Shown piece after piece: positions 1-5,162 of a stretch of 5,162 nucleotides of DNA. Location: positions 1 through 5,162 of the forward strand of contig JAIRVD010000152.1 of the NCBI GenBank assembly GCA_031254075.1. The letters run 5' to 3'. Made by a program: the position numbers and the translations under genes. Within the stretch, counting starts at the first letter, position 1. Each line of letters begins with the position of its first letter. A model generated the notes under the pieces. It searched no databases. It was not told where the DNA came from and worked only from the letters and a program-made list of their open reading frames with translations. The stretch comes from Clostridiales bacterium (GTDB lineage: Bacteria; Bacillota; Clostridia; Lachnospirales; WQUN01).

Positions 1-38
1 CTAATTTCGTTACAGCCCCAATGTTTTATTTTCAATTC

Positions 39-602
39 CTACCTTGCCCTCGTGAAATTTTCTTCCCAAAAATCGGTTCCGATATCATATGTCTCTCTTA
101 TACGCAGGACTTGGGTACCCACTGCGTTTTTAAACACCTCGTATTCCATAACAATGATTTCGGATTCGCCCGGATAATCGGTGTAAACGATTTCCATAAC
201 TAACAGGTCAACCATTCCCTCGTGAACTTCCCAGCGAAATTCGGCATCATCACGGGTGAGGTCTGTTTCTCTGTTGACCTCCATTAGCTGCCCTCTGCCG
301 TTGCGTTTAAATTCGGCGCGATATATCCAACTGCTGCTACCCGGTTCTTCCCAAATCCCTACAATGTCATTACCCGAGAACAAAACCACGACAATAATCA
401 CAACAACAGCAAAAAAAGCAAAGACAACGGCGGCGCCTCCGCCGATGATAAAGAAGCCCATGCCGCTCTTTTTCGGAGCATCACCGCCTGTAACGGTCGG
501 CTCGCCGGAAGCCGCAGGAGCAGGCGCGGAAACAGGGGTCCCGCAATCATTGCAAAATCCTCCCGAAACTTTCGCACCACAGTTTGGACAAAATGCAGCC
601 AT
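39..602 (-). CDS. Zinc-ribbon, single-pass membrane protein with C-terminal beta-rich domain, unknown function
   Basis: A 187-residue protein in three parts. Residues 5-21 are a zinc ribbon, FCPNCGAKVSGGFCNDCG, with Cys5, Cys8, Cys17 and Cys20 as ligands. An Ala/Pro/Gly linker (22-46) leads to a strongly hydrophobic helix at about 49-75. Residues 79-187 are a domain opening with IVGIWEEPG and continuing with alternating strands (IYRAEFKRNGRGQLMEV, EFRWEVHEG, LLVMEIVY, IIVMEYEVF, QVLRIRETY), resembling the 'G-x-W' small beta-barrel/lipocalin-like domains often found behind zinc ribbons in Bacillota. By this layout the zinc ribbon would be cytoplasmic and the barrel extracellular. The ATG at 602 has GAGGAGG (608-614) 5 bases upstream, and the gene starts 21 bases after the SwrB-like stop, so it shares that transcript. 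In B. subtilis rpsB follows this block, so the gene seems lineage-specific. Substrate and function are unknown. Confidence 0.85.
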   Translation of the reverse strand: MAAFCPNCGAKVSGGFCNDCGTPVSAPAPAASGEPTVTGGDAPKKSGMGFFIIGGGAAVVFAFFAVVVIIVVVLFSGNDIVGIWEEPGSSSWIYRAEFKRNGRGQLMEVNRETDLTRDDAEFRWEVHEGMVDLLVMEIVYTDYPGESEIIVMEYEVFKNAVGTQVLRIRETYDIGTDFWEENFTRAR

Positions 603-623
603 AAATTCCTCCTCAAAAATTTT

Positions 624-1190
624 TTATGAAGCCCTGTCAATCAAATACAAAATTAATTTTACCTCACCCTGACCCATATCAAGTTCCTTGGCAATTTCGG
701 CAAGGCTTTGCCCTTCATCTTTCATTTCCCAAATCTGCTTATGCCTCGGATTCGTAAACGTCGGAACCTTCTTCACAGCCGGCACAGCGCCTACATCCTT
801 CTCTAACGAAACAGCCCCTGCCTCAGATGCCTCCGTAACCACCCCTAACTTCGCACCATGCGTTTCAATGTATTGCGCAAGCATCTCGGAAATTACCTCG
901 CCGTTAACAATCTCCACAATTTCCTTATGCTTGTCCTCAACCAAATTATACAAAAACAACGTAGACTTATACTTCTCATCAACATCCTCTTTAATTAACG
1001 CACCCAATTTATTTATCTCATTCAGCGCAGCATCCAACGCCGCGTCCAGTTCCTCAATCGTCTTTAAAATGTCCTTGGAATCGTCACGCTCCTTCTCCCT
1101 TCGGCGTACAAAAAGCATTGCCGTCAACGAAAAAACAGTCAACGCCATAAAGCCGACAATCAGTGCAACAAGGACAATCGTAACGGCCAA
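624..1190 (-). CDS. SwrB/YlxL-like (DUF6115-type) membrane-anchored protein
   Basis: A 188-residue protein with one N-terminal membrane helix (about residues 4-27) followed by RRREKER, which indicates a cytoplasmic body. Residues about 33-110 are a charged helical/coiled-coil region (ILKTIEELDAALDAALNEINKLG). About 115-148 is an Ala/Val/Glu-rich linker. The C-terminus (149-185) resembles a helix-turn-helix: IWEMKDEGQSLAEIAKELDM then GQGEVKLILYLI. This layout and the 'EG-x-S-x-x-EIAK-x-L-x-x-G-x-GEV-x-L' ending match SwrB/YlxL of Bacillus and DUF6115 proteins, found downstream of sigD in Bacillota; SwrB helps activate flagellar export and hook-basal body completion. Starts at TTG behind a consensus ribosome binding site and an intrinsic terminator, so it is likely expressed by read-through or from a promoter I cannot identify. 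SwrB assignment rests on architecture and place, hence no symbol. Confidence 0.85.
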   Translation of the reverse strand: MAVTIVLVALIVGFMALTVFSLTAMLFVRRREKERDDSKDILKTIEELDAALDAALNEINKLGALIKEDVDEKYKSTLFLYNLVEDKHKEIVEIVNGEVISEMLAQYIETHGAKLGVVTEASEAGAVSLEKDVGAVPAVKKVPTFTNPRHKQIWEMKDEGQSLAEIAKELDMGQGEVKLILYLIDRAS

Positions 1191-1198
1191 GAGAAAAC

Positions 1199-1204
1199 CT
1201 CCTC
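1199..1204 (-). promoter_or_regulatory. Consensus ribosome binding site supporting a TTG start
   Basis: AGGAGG on the minus strand lies 8 bases before TTG at 1188-1190, ideal spacing. The first in-frame ATG is codon 15, inside the predicted membrane helix, with no comparable site, so the TTG is taken as the true start. Only one or two bases separate the site from the U-tract of the terminator. Confidence 0.85.
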
Positions 1205-1205
1205 C

Positions 1206-1227
1206 AAAAAAAGGGGGCTAAGCCCCC
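1206..1227 (-). terminator. Intrinsic terminator between the 98-residue gene and the SwrB-like gene
   Basis: On the minus strand the sequence reads GGGGGC-TTA-GCCCCC followed at once by seven T. This is a 6-bp all-GC stem with a 3-base loop and an uninterrupted U-tract, the classic Rho-independent form. It begins 6 bases after the TGA of the 98-residue gene. The U-tract is followed by GGAGGAGG, the ribosome binding site of the next gene, so the terminator sits inside the operon rather than at its end. It probably lowers expression of the two downstream genes by partial termination. Confidence 0.85.
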
Positions 1228-1233
1228 ACTTCC

Positions 1234-1530
1234 TCAAACTCTAATATCATATAAACTTTCTTTAATAACACCCTTGCTCTTCTTCGTAGCCTCGGTCTTT
1301 TTTTGTGCGGGCTTGCGGTTGGGTTGATAACCGCCGCCGTGTCCCTGTCTGTCGGGATTTACTTCGGATTTTTCGCTTTGATTTACTTGTTGTTCCTGAA
1401 GCTTTACTTGTTTTTCAAGTCGGTCGGCGAACATCTGGTTGGCGACTTCGGGACGCGCGGCTTGGGCACCCTGTGCGCGCGAGTCGGCAGAGTTTTGAAT
1501 CGACAAGGTCATGTCAATCGGACGTAACAT
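1234..1530 (-). CDS. Small hydrophilic flagellar-operon protein ('MLRPIDM' type), unknown function
   Basis: A 98-residue protein without membrane segments or a signal peptide. It begins MLRPIDMTLSIQN and ends SLYDIRV. The middle is rich in Gln, Glu, Lys and Ala: about residues 28-56 look like a helix or coiled coil (FADRLEKQVKLQEQQVNQSEK), and 57-88 are low-complexity, Gly/Lys-rich and probably disordered. From memory, short proteins with an M-x-RP-x-DM start, a Gln-rich helix and a DIR[IV] end occur next to DUF342 and DUF6115 genes in flagellar operons of Clostridia and Negativicutes; that is recollection, not a search result. The ATG at 1530 has AAAGGGG (1538-1544) 7 bases upstream, overlapping the fapA TAA, which supports coupling to fapA. 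It is directly followed by a terminator. Function is unknown; a partner of FapA is a guess from position. Confidence 0.82.
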   Translation of the reverse strand: MLRPIDMTLSIQNSADSRAQGAQAARPEVANQMFADRLEKQVKLQEQQVNQSEKSEVNPDRQGHGGGYQPNRKPAQKKTEATKKSKGVIKESLYDIRV

Positions 1531-1542
1531 AGAAATTCCCCT

Positions 1543-3141
1543 TTACAAGTTCGGACCGATGGCGATTTTTTCGCCATTATTACGCAGTCTACAGTTAGAA
1601 AGCTCGTCACGAATGGTCATCTGAGCGTTGCCGATGGTGATACGAACACCGGGACGAATAACCTTCTTGACACTGACAACGCCGACGTTGACGGAAAGAT
1701 TGCGAGTGATATTGTCGATTTCTTCTTGCAATTTGGTCATTTTGTCGCGCAGAACCATTTTCATATTAACCATTTTAACAAGCAGTGCCTTTTTATCGGG
1801 CGGAAGTTGGTCGCGTTTGCGCAGAATGTTGAGTGTTTCAACTGCTTTGTCGCATTTTTCGTATTCTATTTTTTGTCTGTTAAATTCGGCGATTAATTCC
1901 TTTTGTTTGTTTAATTCTTTCGGCGAACCGCCGACTTCGATGTCGGTAAGCGTACCCATCGGCGAGCCGACGGTTGTGGCGACGAGTTTTTCGCCCGCGA
2001 CAAGGCTTCCGCCTACGAGCAAGCCGTTTTTGCCGGCAATGGTGACACTTCCGTCGCATTTTACATGGCTTTTTCTTATTGAGTCAGTTGTGATATCGCC
2101 GCCTGCCGTTACTTTGCAGTGTTCGATGAATTTCGCGGTAATATCCTGCGCGGCGATAAGTTCACCCTTGTCTGCGCCCTGAATTCCGTTTCCGAGAGTA
2201 ATGCTTCCCTCGGATGAAATCAAAGTCGCGGCTTCACACACGCCGAAAACTTCGATATTTCCGACGGCCTTTATGGTAAATCCGGAAACAACATTTCCGC
2301 GAATCGTAACCTGTCCGTTAAAATCAATATTTCCTGTCGAGTTATCAACATTGCCCGCGATTTCGAGATGCGGGGAAATGCTTATTTTTCCTTCGGTCAA
2401 AAGCAACTGACCGCTTACGTCGGCGATAAGATGCAGTCCGTCGGGGGAACGTACCGTTCCTTTTCCGCGCGGAATAACCGACGCCGGACGCGTTTTCGGC
2501 GCGGGAAGAACATTGCCGTAAACGTCAATACCGTCACGGCCTTCCTTCGCTGGTACGCTTGTAACAAGCACGTCACCGCGATTGCACAGCCTGAACATGT
2601 CGAGTTGTTTAAAGTTAACCGTACCGTCTTCCATGATTTTCGGTTTCGGTTTAATGTTGCTCTTATCGAAATGGAATTGCAAAAATCCGTCTGTTCCGTT
2701 TACGGGGTCTTCGCCCTGCGCAATCAAAAGCTTGCGCCCATAGCGTTTATTAGCAAATGCCGCCTGAATTAACTTGCTGTCGGGCGCAATTCTGTTTTCC
2801 TTCAGCAGATTAATAATCTCTTCCAAAGACATCAACTTACCGTTATTAATCGGCTCTTGGAACGTGATATACGCCTTCATGCGGTCTTCGGCAATTTCTA
2901 CGGCTGCGGATTCCGCTACCTGCATAATCGTTGTGCTGTTCGAAATTTTCACCGAAAGGTTTTCTTCGGTACTTTTTATTGCCTCGCTTAGGGCGATGTA
3001 ATCAACATCTTTTATGCCGTATTCTTCCACCAAATCCATGATTTCCTGTCGGGTGGCACGCTCTTCCCCCGGAGGATTTGTGATGTTTAAATAAACGCCG
3101 TCTTCCTTGACGACCAGGTCAAAATTTCTGGTTTTTACCAT
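1543..3141 (-). CDS. fapA: FapA (DUF342) flagellar assembly protein A family
   Basis: A 532-residue FapA/DUF342 protein, usual size for the family. Residues 1-90 form an N-terminal alpha/beta portion. About 90-245 is the FapA-type N-terminal region, with AYITFQEPINNGKLMSLEEI and GRDGIDVYGNVLPAP, the latter very typical. About 245-405 is a right-handed beta-helix of short repeats (IAGNVDNSTGNIDFNG, VTIRGNV, IKAVGNIEVFGVCEAA, GSITLGNGIQG, ITAKFIEHCKVTAGGDI). About 407-480 is a charged coiled coil, and 485-532 a final beta stretch (KKVIRPGVRITIGNAQ). In Vibrio, FapA is tied to polar flagellar assembly and to EIIA-Glc; its exact biochemical role in Bacillota is not settled. The ATG at 3141 has AAGGGG (3148-3153) 6 bases upstream. 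The stop codon is inside the ribosome binding site of the next gene, so the two are probably translated together. Confidence 0.93.
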   Translation of the reverse strand: MVKTRNFDLVVKEDGVYLNITNPPGEERATRQEIMDLVEEYGIKDVDYIALSEAIKSTEENLSVKISNSTTIMQVAESAAVEIAEDRMKAYITFQEPINNGKLMSLEEIINLLKENRIAPDSKLIQAAFANKRYGRKLLIAQGEDPVNGTDGFLQFHFDKSNIKPKPKIMEDGTVNFKQLDMFRLCNRGDVLVTSVPAKEGRDGIDVYGNVLPAPKTRPASVIPRGKGTVRSPDGLHLIADVSGQLLLTEGKISISPHLEIAGNVDNSTGNIDFNGQVTIRGNVVSGFTIKAVGNIEVFGVCEAATLISSEGSITLGNGIQGADKGELIAAQDITAKFIEHCKVTAGGDITTDSIRKSHVKCDGSVTIAGKNGLLVGGSLVAGEKLVATTVGSPMGTLTDIEVGGSPKELNKQKELIAEFNRQKIEYEKCDKAVETLNILRKRDQLPPDKKALLVKMVNMKMVLRDKMTKLQEEIDNITRNLSVNVGVVSVKKVIRPGVRITIGNAQMTIRDELSNCRLRNNGEKIAIGPNL

Positions 3142-3160
3142 GATTATCCCCTTCTTCCCA

Positions 3161-3178
3161 TGCGTTTCTAAAAACGCA
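3161..3178 (-). promoter_or_regulatory. 7-bp hairpin between sigD and fapA
   Basis: A perfect inverted repeat, TGCGTTT / AAACGCA, with a 4-base loop lies in the 38-base gap just after the sigD stop codon. There is no T-run after it on the minus strand (the next bases are TGGGAAGAAGGGG), so it is not a standard intrinsic terminator. Its 3' edge is about 5 bases from the GAAGAAGGGG ribosome binding site of fapA, so it could protect the sigD mRNA end, mark a processing site or tune fapA translation. Any such role is inference; a 7-bp repeat could also be chance. Confidence 0.4.
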
Positions 3179-3179
3179 A

Positions 3180-3938
3180 TTAAGCGAACAACAAATTCTT
3201 ATATCTTCCGAGTTTACCTTGCAATCTGGTTATTGCCTTGGTATGAATCTGCGAAACCCTTGATTCTGACACTTTCATAATGCTACTTATTTCTTTTAAC
3301 GTCAAGTCTTCAAAATAATACAAGGTAATAACAAGTTTCTCCTTTTCCGACAATTTTGTAATTGCGTCGGCGAGCATTTCTTTGCGTTCTTGCCGTTCGG
3401 TTTGTTCTTCGGGAGAATCGACGCGGTTTGCGACGAGCGAAGTAAATGATGATTCGTAATTCTGCTCCATATAATCATCAAGACTTACGAGAGAAAGCAC
3501 TGACGATTTTTTTATTAAATCCTGCGTTTCGTCAAGAGACATATTTAATTTTTCCGAGAGTTCCTCATCGGAAGGCGGACGACCGAGAGTGTCTTCTAAT
3601 TGTGTATATGCCTGTTCCATTTGTTTATTCTTTTGTCTGAGCGTTCTCGGAACCCAATCCATTCTGCGGATGTGGTCGATAATCGAGCCGCGAATTCGAA
3701 ACGACGCATATGTCTCAAACTTGACACCTTTCGCACTGTCGAATTTATCTATTGCGTCGATAAGCCCAAAAATCCCGTAGCCAACCAAGTCGTCGTATTC
3801 AACATGCTGACCGATATGAACCAACAATCGCCCCGCAACATATTTAACCAACGGAGCGTAATGCAAAATCAATTTTTCTTTTAGCGGCTGACTTTTGTTG
3901 GCGATATACGCCTGCCATACATTGTCGAGATTTGTCAT
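3180..3938 (-). CDS. sigD: Flagellar sigma factor SigD/FliA (sigma-28, FliA/WhiG family)
   Basis: A 252-residue alternative sigma factor that directs RNA polymerase to late flagellar, motility and chemotaxis promoters. Region 2 spans about residues 23-95: HYAPLVKYVAGRL, then the core-binding/-10 part YDDLVGYGIFGLIDAIDKFD and FETYASFRIRGSIIDHIRR. It is directly followed by DWVPRTLR (94-101), a hallmark of the FliA/WhiG group. Region 3 is about 102-155 (LGRPPSDEELSEKL). Region 4 is about 190-242, with LSEKEKLVITLYYFEDLTLKEIS and the helix-turn-helix VSESRVSQIHTKA for -35 recognition. Length and domain order match full-length members, with no gap or frameshift. It follows the acidic-tail membrane protein by 30 bases and precedes fapA by 38. 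Its activity in other species is held back by FlgM, which is not in this window. Confidence 0.97.
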   Translation of the reverse strand: MTNLDNVWQAYIANKSQPLKEKLILHYAPLVKYVAGRLLVHIGQHVEYDDLVGYGIFGLIDAIDKFDSAKGVKFETYASFRIRGSIIDHIRRMDWVPRTLRQKNKQMEQAYTQLEDTLGRPPSDEELSEKLNMSLDETQDLIKKSSVLSLVSLDDYMEQNYESSFTSLVANRVDSPEEQTERQERKEMLADAITKLSEKEKLVITLYYFEDLTLKEISSIMKVSESRVSQIHTKAITRLQGKLGRYKNLLFA

Positions 3939-3947
3939 TTCGGCCAA

Positions 3948-3953
3948 TCCTTT
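3948..3953 (-). promoter_or_regulatory. Ribosome binding site deciding the sigD start
   Basis: AAAGGA on the minus strand lies 9 bases before the ATG at 3938. The frame also holds an in-frame TTG at 3945-3947, but that codon touches the AAAGGA with no spacing, so it cannot be served by it. The ATG (MTNLDN...) is therefore preferred over the TTG. Confidence 0.7.
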
Positions 3954-3968
3954 TTTATAGAATCTCGC

Positions 3969-4358
3969 CTATGACGCGTCCTCAAGAGGCAAAGGTTCCA
4001 TAAACGGGTCATTAAGCGAATCGTCGTATGAGTTTAAATCATGTAACGGGTCGTCGAACATAACATCCGACGGTTCGTTTTGCGTTTCAAGGCTTTTCAC
4101 GAACGCTTGATATTCTTCGTCTTCGGCTAAATTATATTCATCTTCAATCGGAACAAATACTTGTTGAATAAGAAAACTGCGCGCGAAAGCTCCGACACAG
4201 TAAAACAAAACTATTCCCAAGCTTACCCACCATGCCATTGTGAAAAGAGTGTTCGGCACCGGCAACGTGAAGACTAACTGCCAAACGAATCCCCCCGCAA
4301 GCACCACCCCGGCAAAAATGCAAATTAACAAATGCACTTTATTTAATTGATACGACAT
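3969..4358 (-). CDS. Two-helix membrane protein with acidic C-terminal tail, unknown function
   Basis: A 129-residue protein that I do not recognise as a named family. It has two hydrophobic segments, about residues 8-31 (LLICIFAGVVLAGGFVWQL region) and 38-60 (TMAWWVSLGIVLFYCVGAF region), joined by a short loop with two prolines. After Arg60 comes a hydrophilic tail of about 60 residues, which by my count has 19 Asp/Glu and only one Lys/Arg after residue 70. The tail contains loosely repeated D-rich pieces (FDDPLHDL, YDDSLNDPF). With few positive charges before helix 1 and an Arg after helix 2, topology is uncertain, but a short hairpin with the tail in the cytoplasm is plausible. It sits 26 bases after cheD and 30 bases before sigD, clearly in the same transcript. 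In B. subtilis cheD is directly followed by sigD, so this is an extra member. A role in flagellar or chemotaxis control is inferred from position only. Confidence 0.85.
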   Translation of the reverse strand: MSYQLNKVHLLICIFAGVVLAGGFVWQLVFTLPVPNTLFTMAWWVSLGIVLFYCVGAFARSFLIQQVFVPIEDEYNLAEDEEYQAFVKSLETQNEPSDVMFDDPLHDLNSYDDSLNDPFMEPLPLEDAS

Positions 4359-4363
4359 ATTTA

Positions 4364-4373
4364 CCCCCACCTT
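4364..4373 (-). promoter_or_regulatory. Ribosome binding site deciding the start of the acidic-tail membrane protein
   Basis: On the minus strand the bases read AAGGTGGGGG, with AAGGTGG ending 8 bases before the ATG at 4358. A longer reading frame could start at a GTG (4368-4370), but that GTG is inside this ribosome binding site, so the ATG four codons later (MSYQL...) is the likely start. Confidence 0.8.
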
Positions 4374-4384
4374 ATGAAAAAGTT

Positions 4385-4873
4385 TTACAAAGTTCTTATT
4401 TGCTGACCTATTGCTTTTATTAAAAATTTTCCGTCTTCGGAGTACAGCTCAACGGTTCGCCCGAAATTCGCGCCTGTCTCCGACGCTATCAGCGGAATGC
4501 CGCATTCGCGAAGAATGCGTTTCGTAGCTTCGGTATTGCGGTCGCCGACACGCAGATTGTCATTCGTGGAATTAAACGCAAACATTTGCGCGCCGCCTGC
4601 TATTTTTGCTTTTAAATTTCTTTTCATCGCGCCGAGCATTTCCATTTGCGAAATCAATTTCACGATTGCGGTGTCCGCAAATTTCGCGTGATTCGAATTA
4701 TTATGAATAGCGGTAGAATCCGGCAGCATAATATGCGCCAGCCCCGCGACTTTGGTAACGGGGTCATAAAGGGCAATTCCGATACACGAACCAAGCCCCA
4801 ATGTTGTAAGAACACCGGGAGACTTGGTGGCTTTCAAGTCAGCCATGCCCACAACAATCATATTTCCCGGCAT
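4385..4873 (-). CDS. cheD: CheD, chemoreceptor glutamine deamidase
   Basis: A 162-residue CheD, the normal length for the family. CheD deamidates specific glutamines on methyl-accepting chemotaxis proteins and binds CheC, stimulating its CheY-P phosphatase activity. The catalytic set is visible: Cys30 in LGLGSCIG, His47 in LAHIMLPDS, and Thr24 just before the Cys. The 17-residue Cys-to-His spacing equals that known for Thermotoga CheD (Cys27/His44). Other family blocks are KFADTAI (66-72), KIAGGAQMF (90-98) and GDRN (108-111). The ATG at 4873 is chosen because GGGAG at 4883-4887 is about 9 bases upstream; a second ATG at codon 5 would have no properly spaced ribosome binding site. It starts one base after the cheC stop. 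The active site is intact, so it should be functional. Confidence 0.97.
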   Translation of the reverse strand: MPGNMIVVGMADLKATKSPGVLTTLGLGSCIGIALYDPVTKVAGLAHIMLPDSTAIHNNSNHAKFADTAIVKLISQMEMLGAMKRNLKAKIAGGAQMFAFNSTNDNLRVGDRNTEATKRILRECGIPLIASETGANFGRTVELYSEDGKFLIKAIGQQIRTL

Positions 4874-4874
4874 A

Positions 4875-5162
4875 TTATTCCACTCCCAGTGAGCGTATTA
4901 TTCTATAGAAAGAATGCAAATTAGGTACCAAAACAAAACCTCCCGAGGTTTTTACGCCTTCAACGGATATTTGAGATTCGATAAAAAGCATTTTATCTGC
5001 CATTCTCCCGAACTCGCTTGCGGGTACCGAGAGTATAGCATTCGCCATATCTACACACATATAGGGAATCGACGGTTTTATTTGAGAATTTGTAAGCCCT
5101 GCAAGAGAACTGAGATAAGAGCTTATCATTATATTTCCGACCTCTTCAATAACTGAACGCTC
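4875..5162 (-). CDS. cheC: CheC, CheY-P phosphatase (C-terminal half, partial at window edge)
   Basis: C-terminal 95 residues of CheC, which removes phosphate from CheY-P in the Bacillus-type chemotaxis system and pairs with CheD. The frame is open to the window edge, so the true start lies outside; an internal ATG at 5129 is not the start, because the 11 codons before it encode the conserved ERSVIEEVGNI segment. That segment holds the second phosphatase signature of the CheC/FliY/CheX family, S-x3-E-x2-N (here S, E, N of SVIEEVGN). It is followed by the typical helix (SSYLSSLAGLT) and the beta strands of the second half (VDMANAILSVP, KMLFIESQISV, GGFVLVPN). B. subtilis CheC is about 209 residues, so roughly half is present. 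The stop TAA lies one base before the cheD ATG, and the cheD ribosome binding site is inside the last cheC codons, which suggests coupled translation. Family call is confident. Confidence 0.93.
   Translation of the reverse strand, partial: ERSVIEEVGNIMISSYLSSLAGLTNSQIKPSIPYMCVDMANAILSVPASEFGRMADKMLFIESQISVEGVKTSGGFVLVPNLHSFYRIIRSLGVE

Noticed and set aside
429..445. GC-rich inverted repeat CGGCGG...CCGCCG
   Set aside because: It lies within codons for the Gly/Ala run of the membrane helix (GGGAA) and has no T-run after it, so it is a by-product of glycine and alanine codons.
615..626. AAAAATTTTT palindrome between the SwrB-like and zinc-ribbon genes
   Set aside because: It is all A/T with no GC stem, so it is not a convincing terminator, and is short enough to be chance in an AT-rich gap.
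398..640. Second minus-strand frame overlapping the start of the zinc-ribbon gene, Leu/Arg-rich
   Set aside because: It is the shifted frame of the same region with no recognisable domain; the competing frame explains the sequence fully.
256..672. Open frame on the plus strand (138 codons) opposite the zinc-ribbon gene
   Set aside because: Its composition is low complexity (Thr, Pro, Ala runs) mirrored from the hydrophobic helix and linker of the real gene, which has an intact CxxC zinc ribbon and ribosome binding site.
688..1221. Long open frame on the plus strand (177 codons) opposite the SwrB-like gene
   Set aside because: The minus-strand gene has a clear membrane helix, coiled coil, C-terminal motif and consensus ribosome binding site. 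The plus-strand frame is Ser/Ala/Thr-rich with no family features and no good ribosome binding site, so it is a shadow.
1247..1275. Possible sigma-A promoter (TATGAT) at the end of the 98-residue gene that could drive the SwrB-like gene
   Set aside because: No acceptable -35 element is found at 16-18 bases spacing, and transcripts from it would still meet the terminator at 1206-1227.

Overview
The window is a compact, one-directional stretch of a flagellar/chemotaxis operon, with every gene on the minus strand (transcription runs from high to low coordinates). The organism is most likely a member of the Bacillota (Clostridia or Negativicutes type). The reasons are the cheC-cheD-sigD order known from the Bacillus/Clostridium fla/che operon, strong AGGAGG-type ribosome binding sites, a TTG start, and the downstream block FapA - small 'MLRPIDM' protein - SwrB/DUF6115-like protein. 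Base composition looks moderate (roughly mid-40s % GC by eye, not computed). Species cannot be named from this window.

Layout in transcription order: C-terminal half of cheC (4875-5162, cut by the window edge); cheD (4385-4873); an unrecognised two-helix membrane protein with a very acidic tail (3969-4358); the flagellar sigma factor sigD/fliA (3180-3938); a 7-bp hairpin in the short gap; fapA/DUF342 (1543-3141); a small hydrophilic protein with conserved-looking ends (1234-1530); an intrinsic terminator (1206-1227); a SwrB/DUF6115-like membrane-anchored protein starting at TTG (624-1190); and a zinc-ribbon/transmembrane protein (39-602). Gaps between genes are 1 to about 45 bases, and several ribosome binding sites overlap the preceding stop codon or sit next to it, so translation is tightly packed. 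No gene-free stretch exceeds 50 bases. Positions 1-38, after the last stop codon, show no gene, terminator or repeat that I can support.

How the genes fit together: CheC (CheY-P phosphatase) and CheD (receptor glutamine deamidase, CheC partner) set chemotaxis adaptation. SigD transcribes late flagellar and chemotaxis genes. FapA and the SwrB-like protein are associated with flagellar assembly, placement or activation. The least understood parts are the acidic-tailed membrane protein between cheD and sigD, the 98-residue protein, and the final zinc-ribbon protein. The clearest regulatory feature is a strong terminator inside the operon, ending directly against the ribosome binding site of the SwrB-like gene. 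I found no mobile elements, CRISPR arrays, tRNA or rRNA genes. I do not see a wholly new system; this is mostly a known operon type with a few uncharacterised members.
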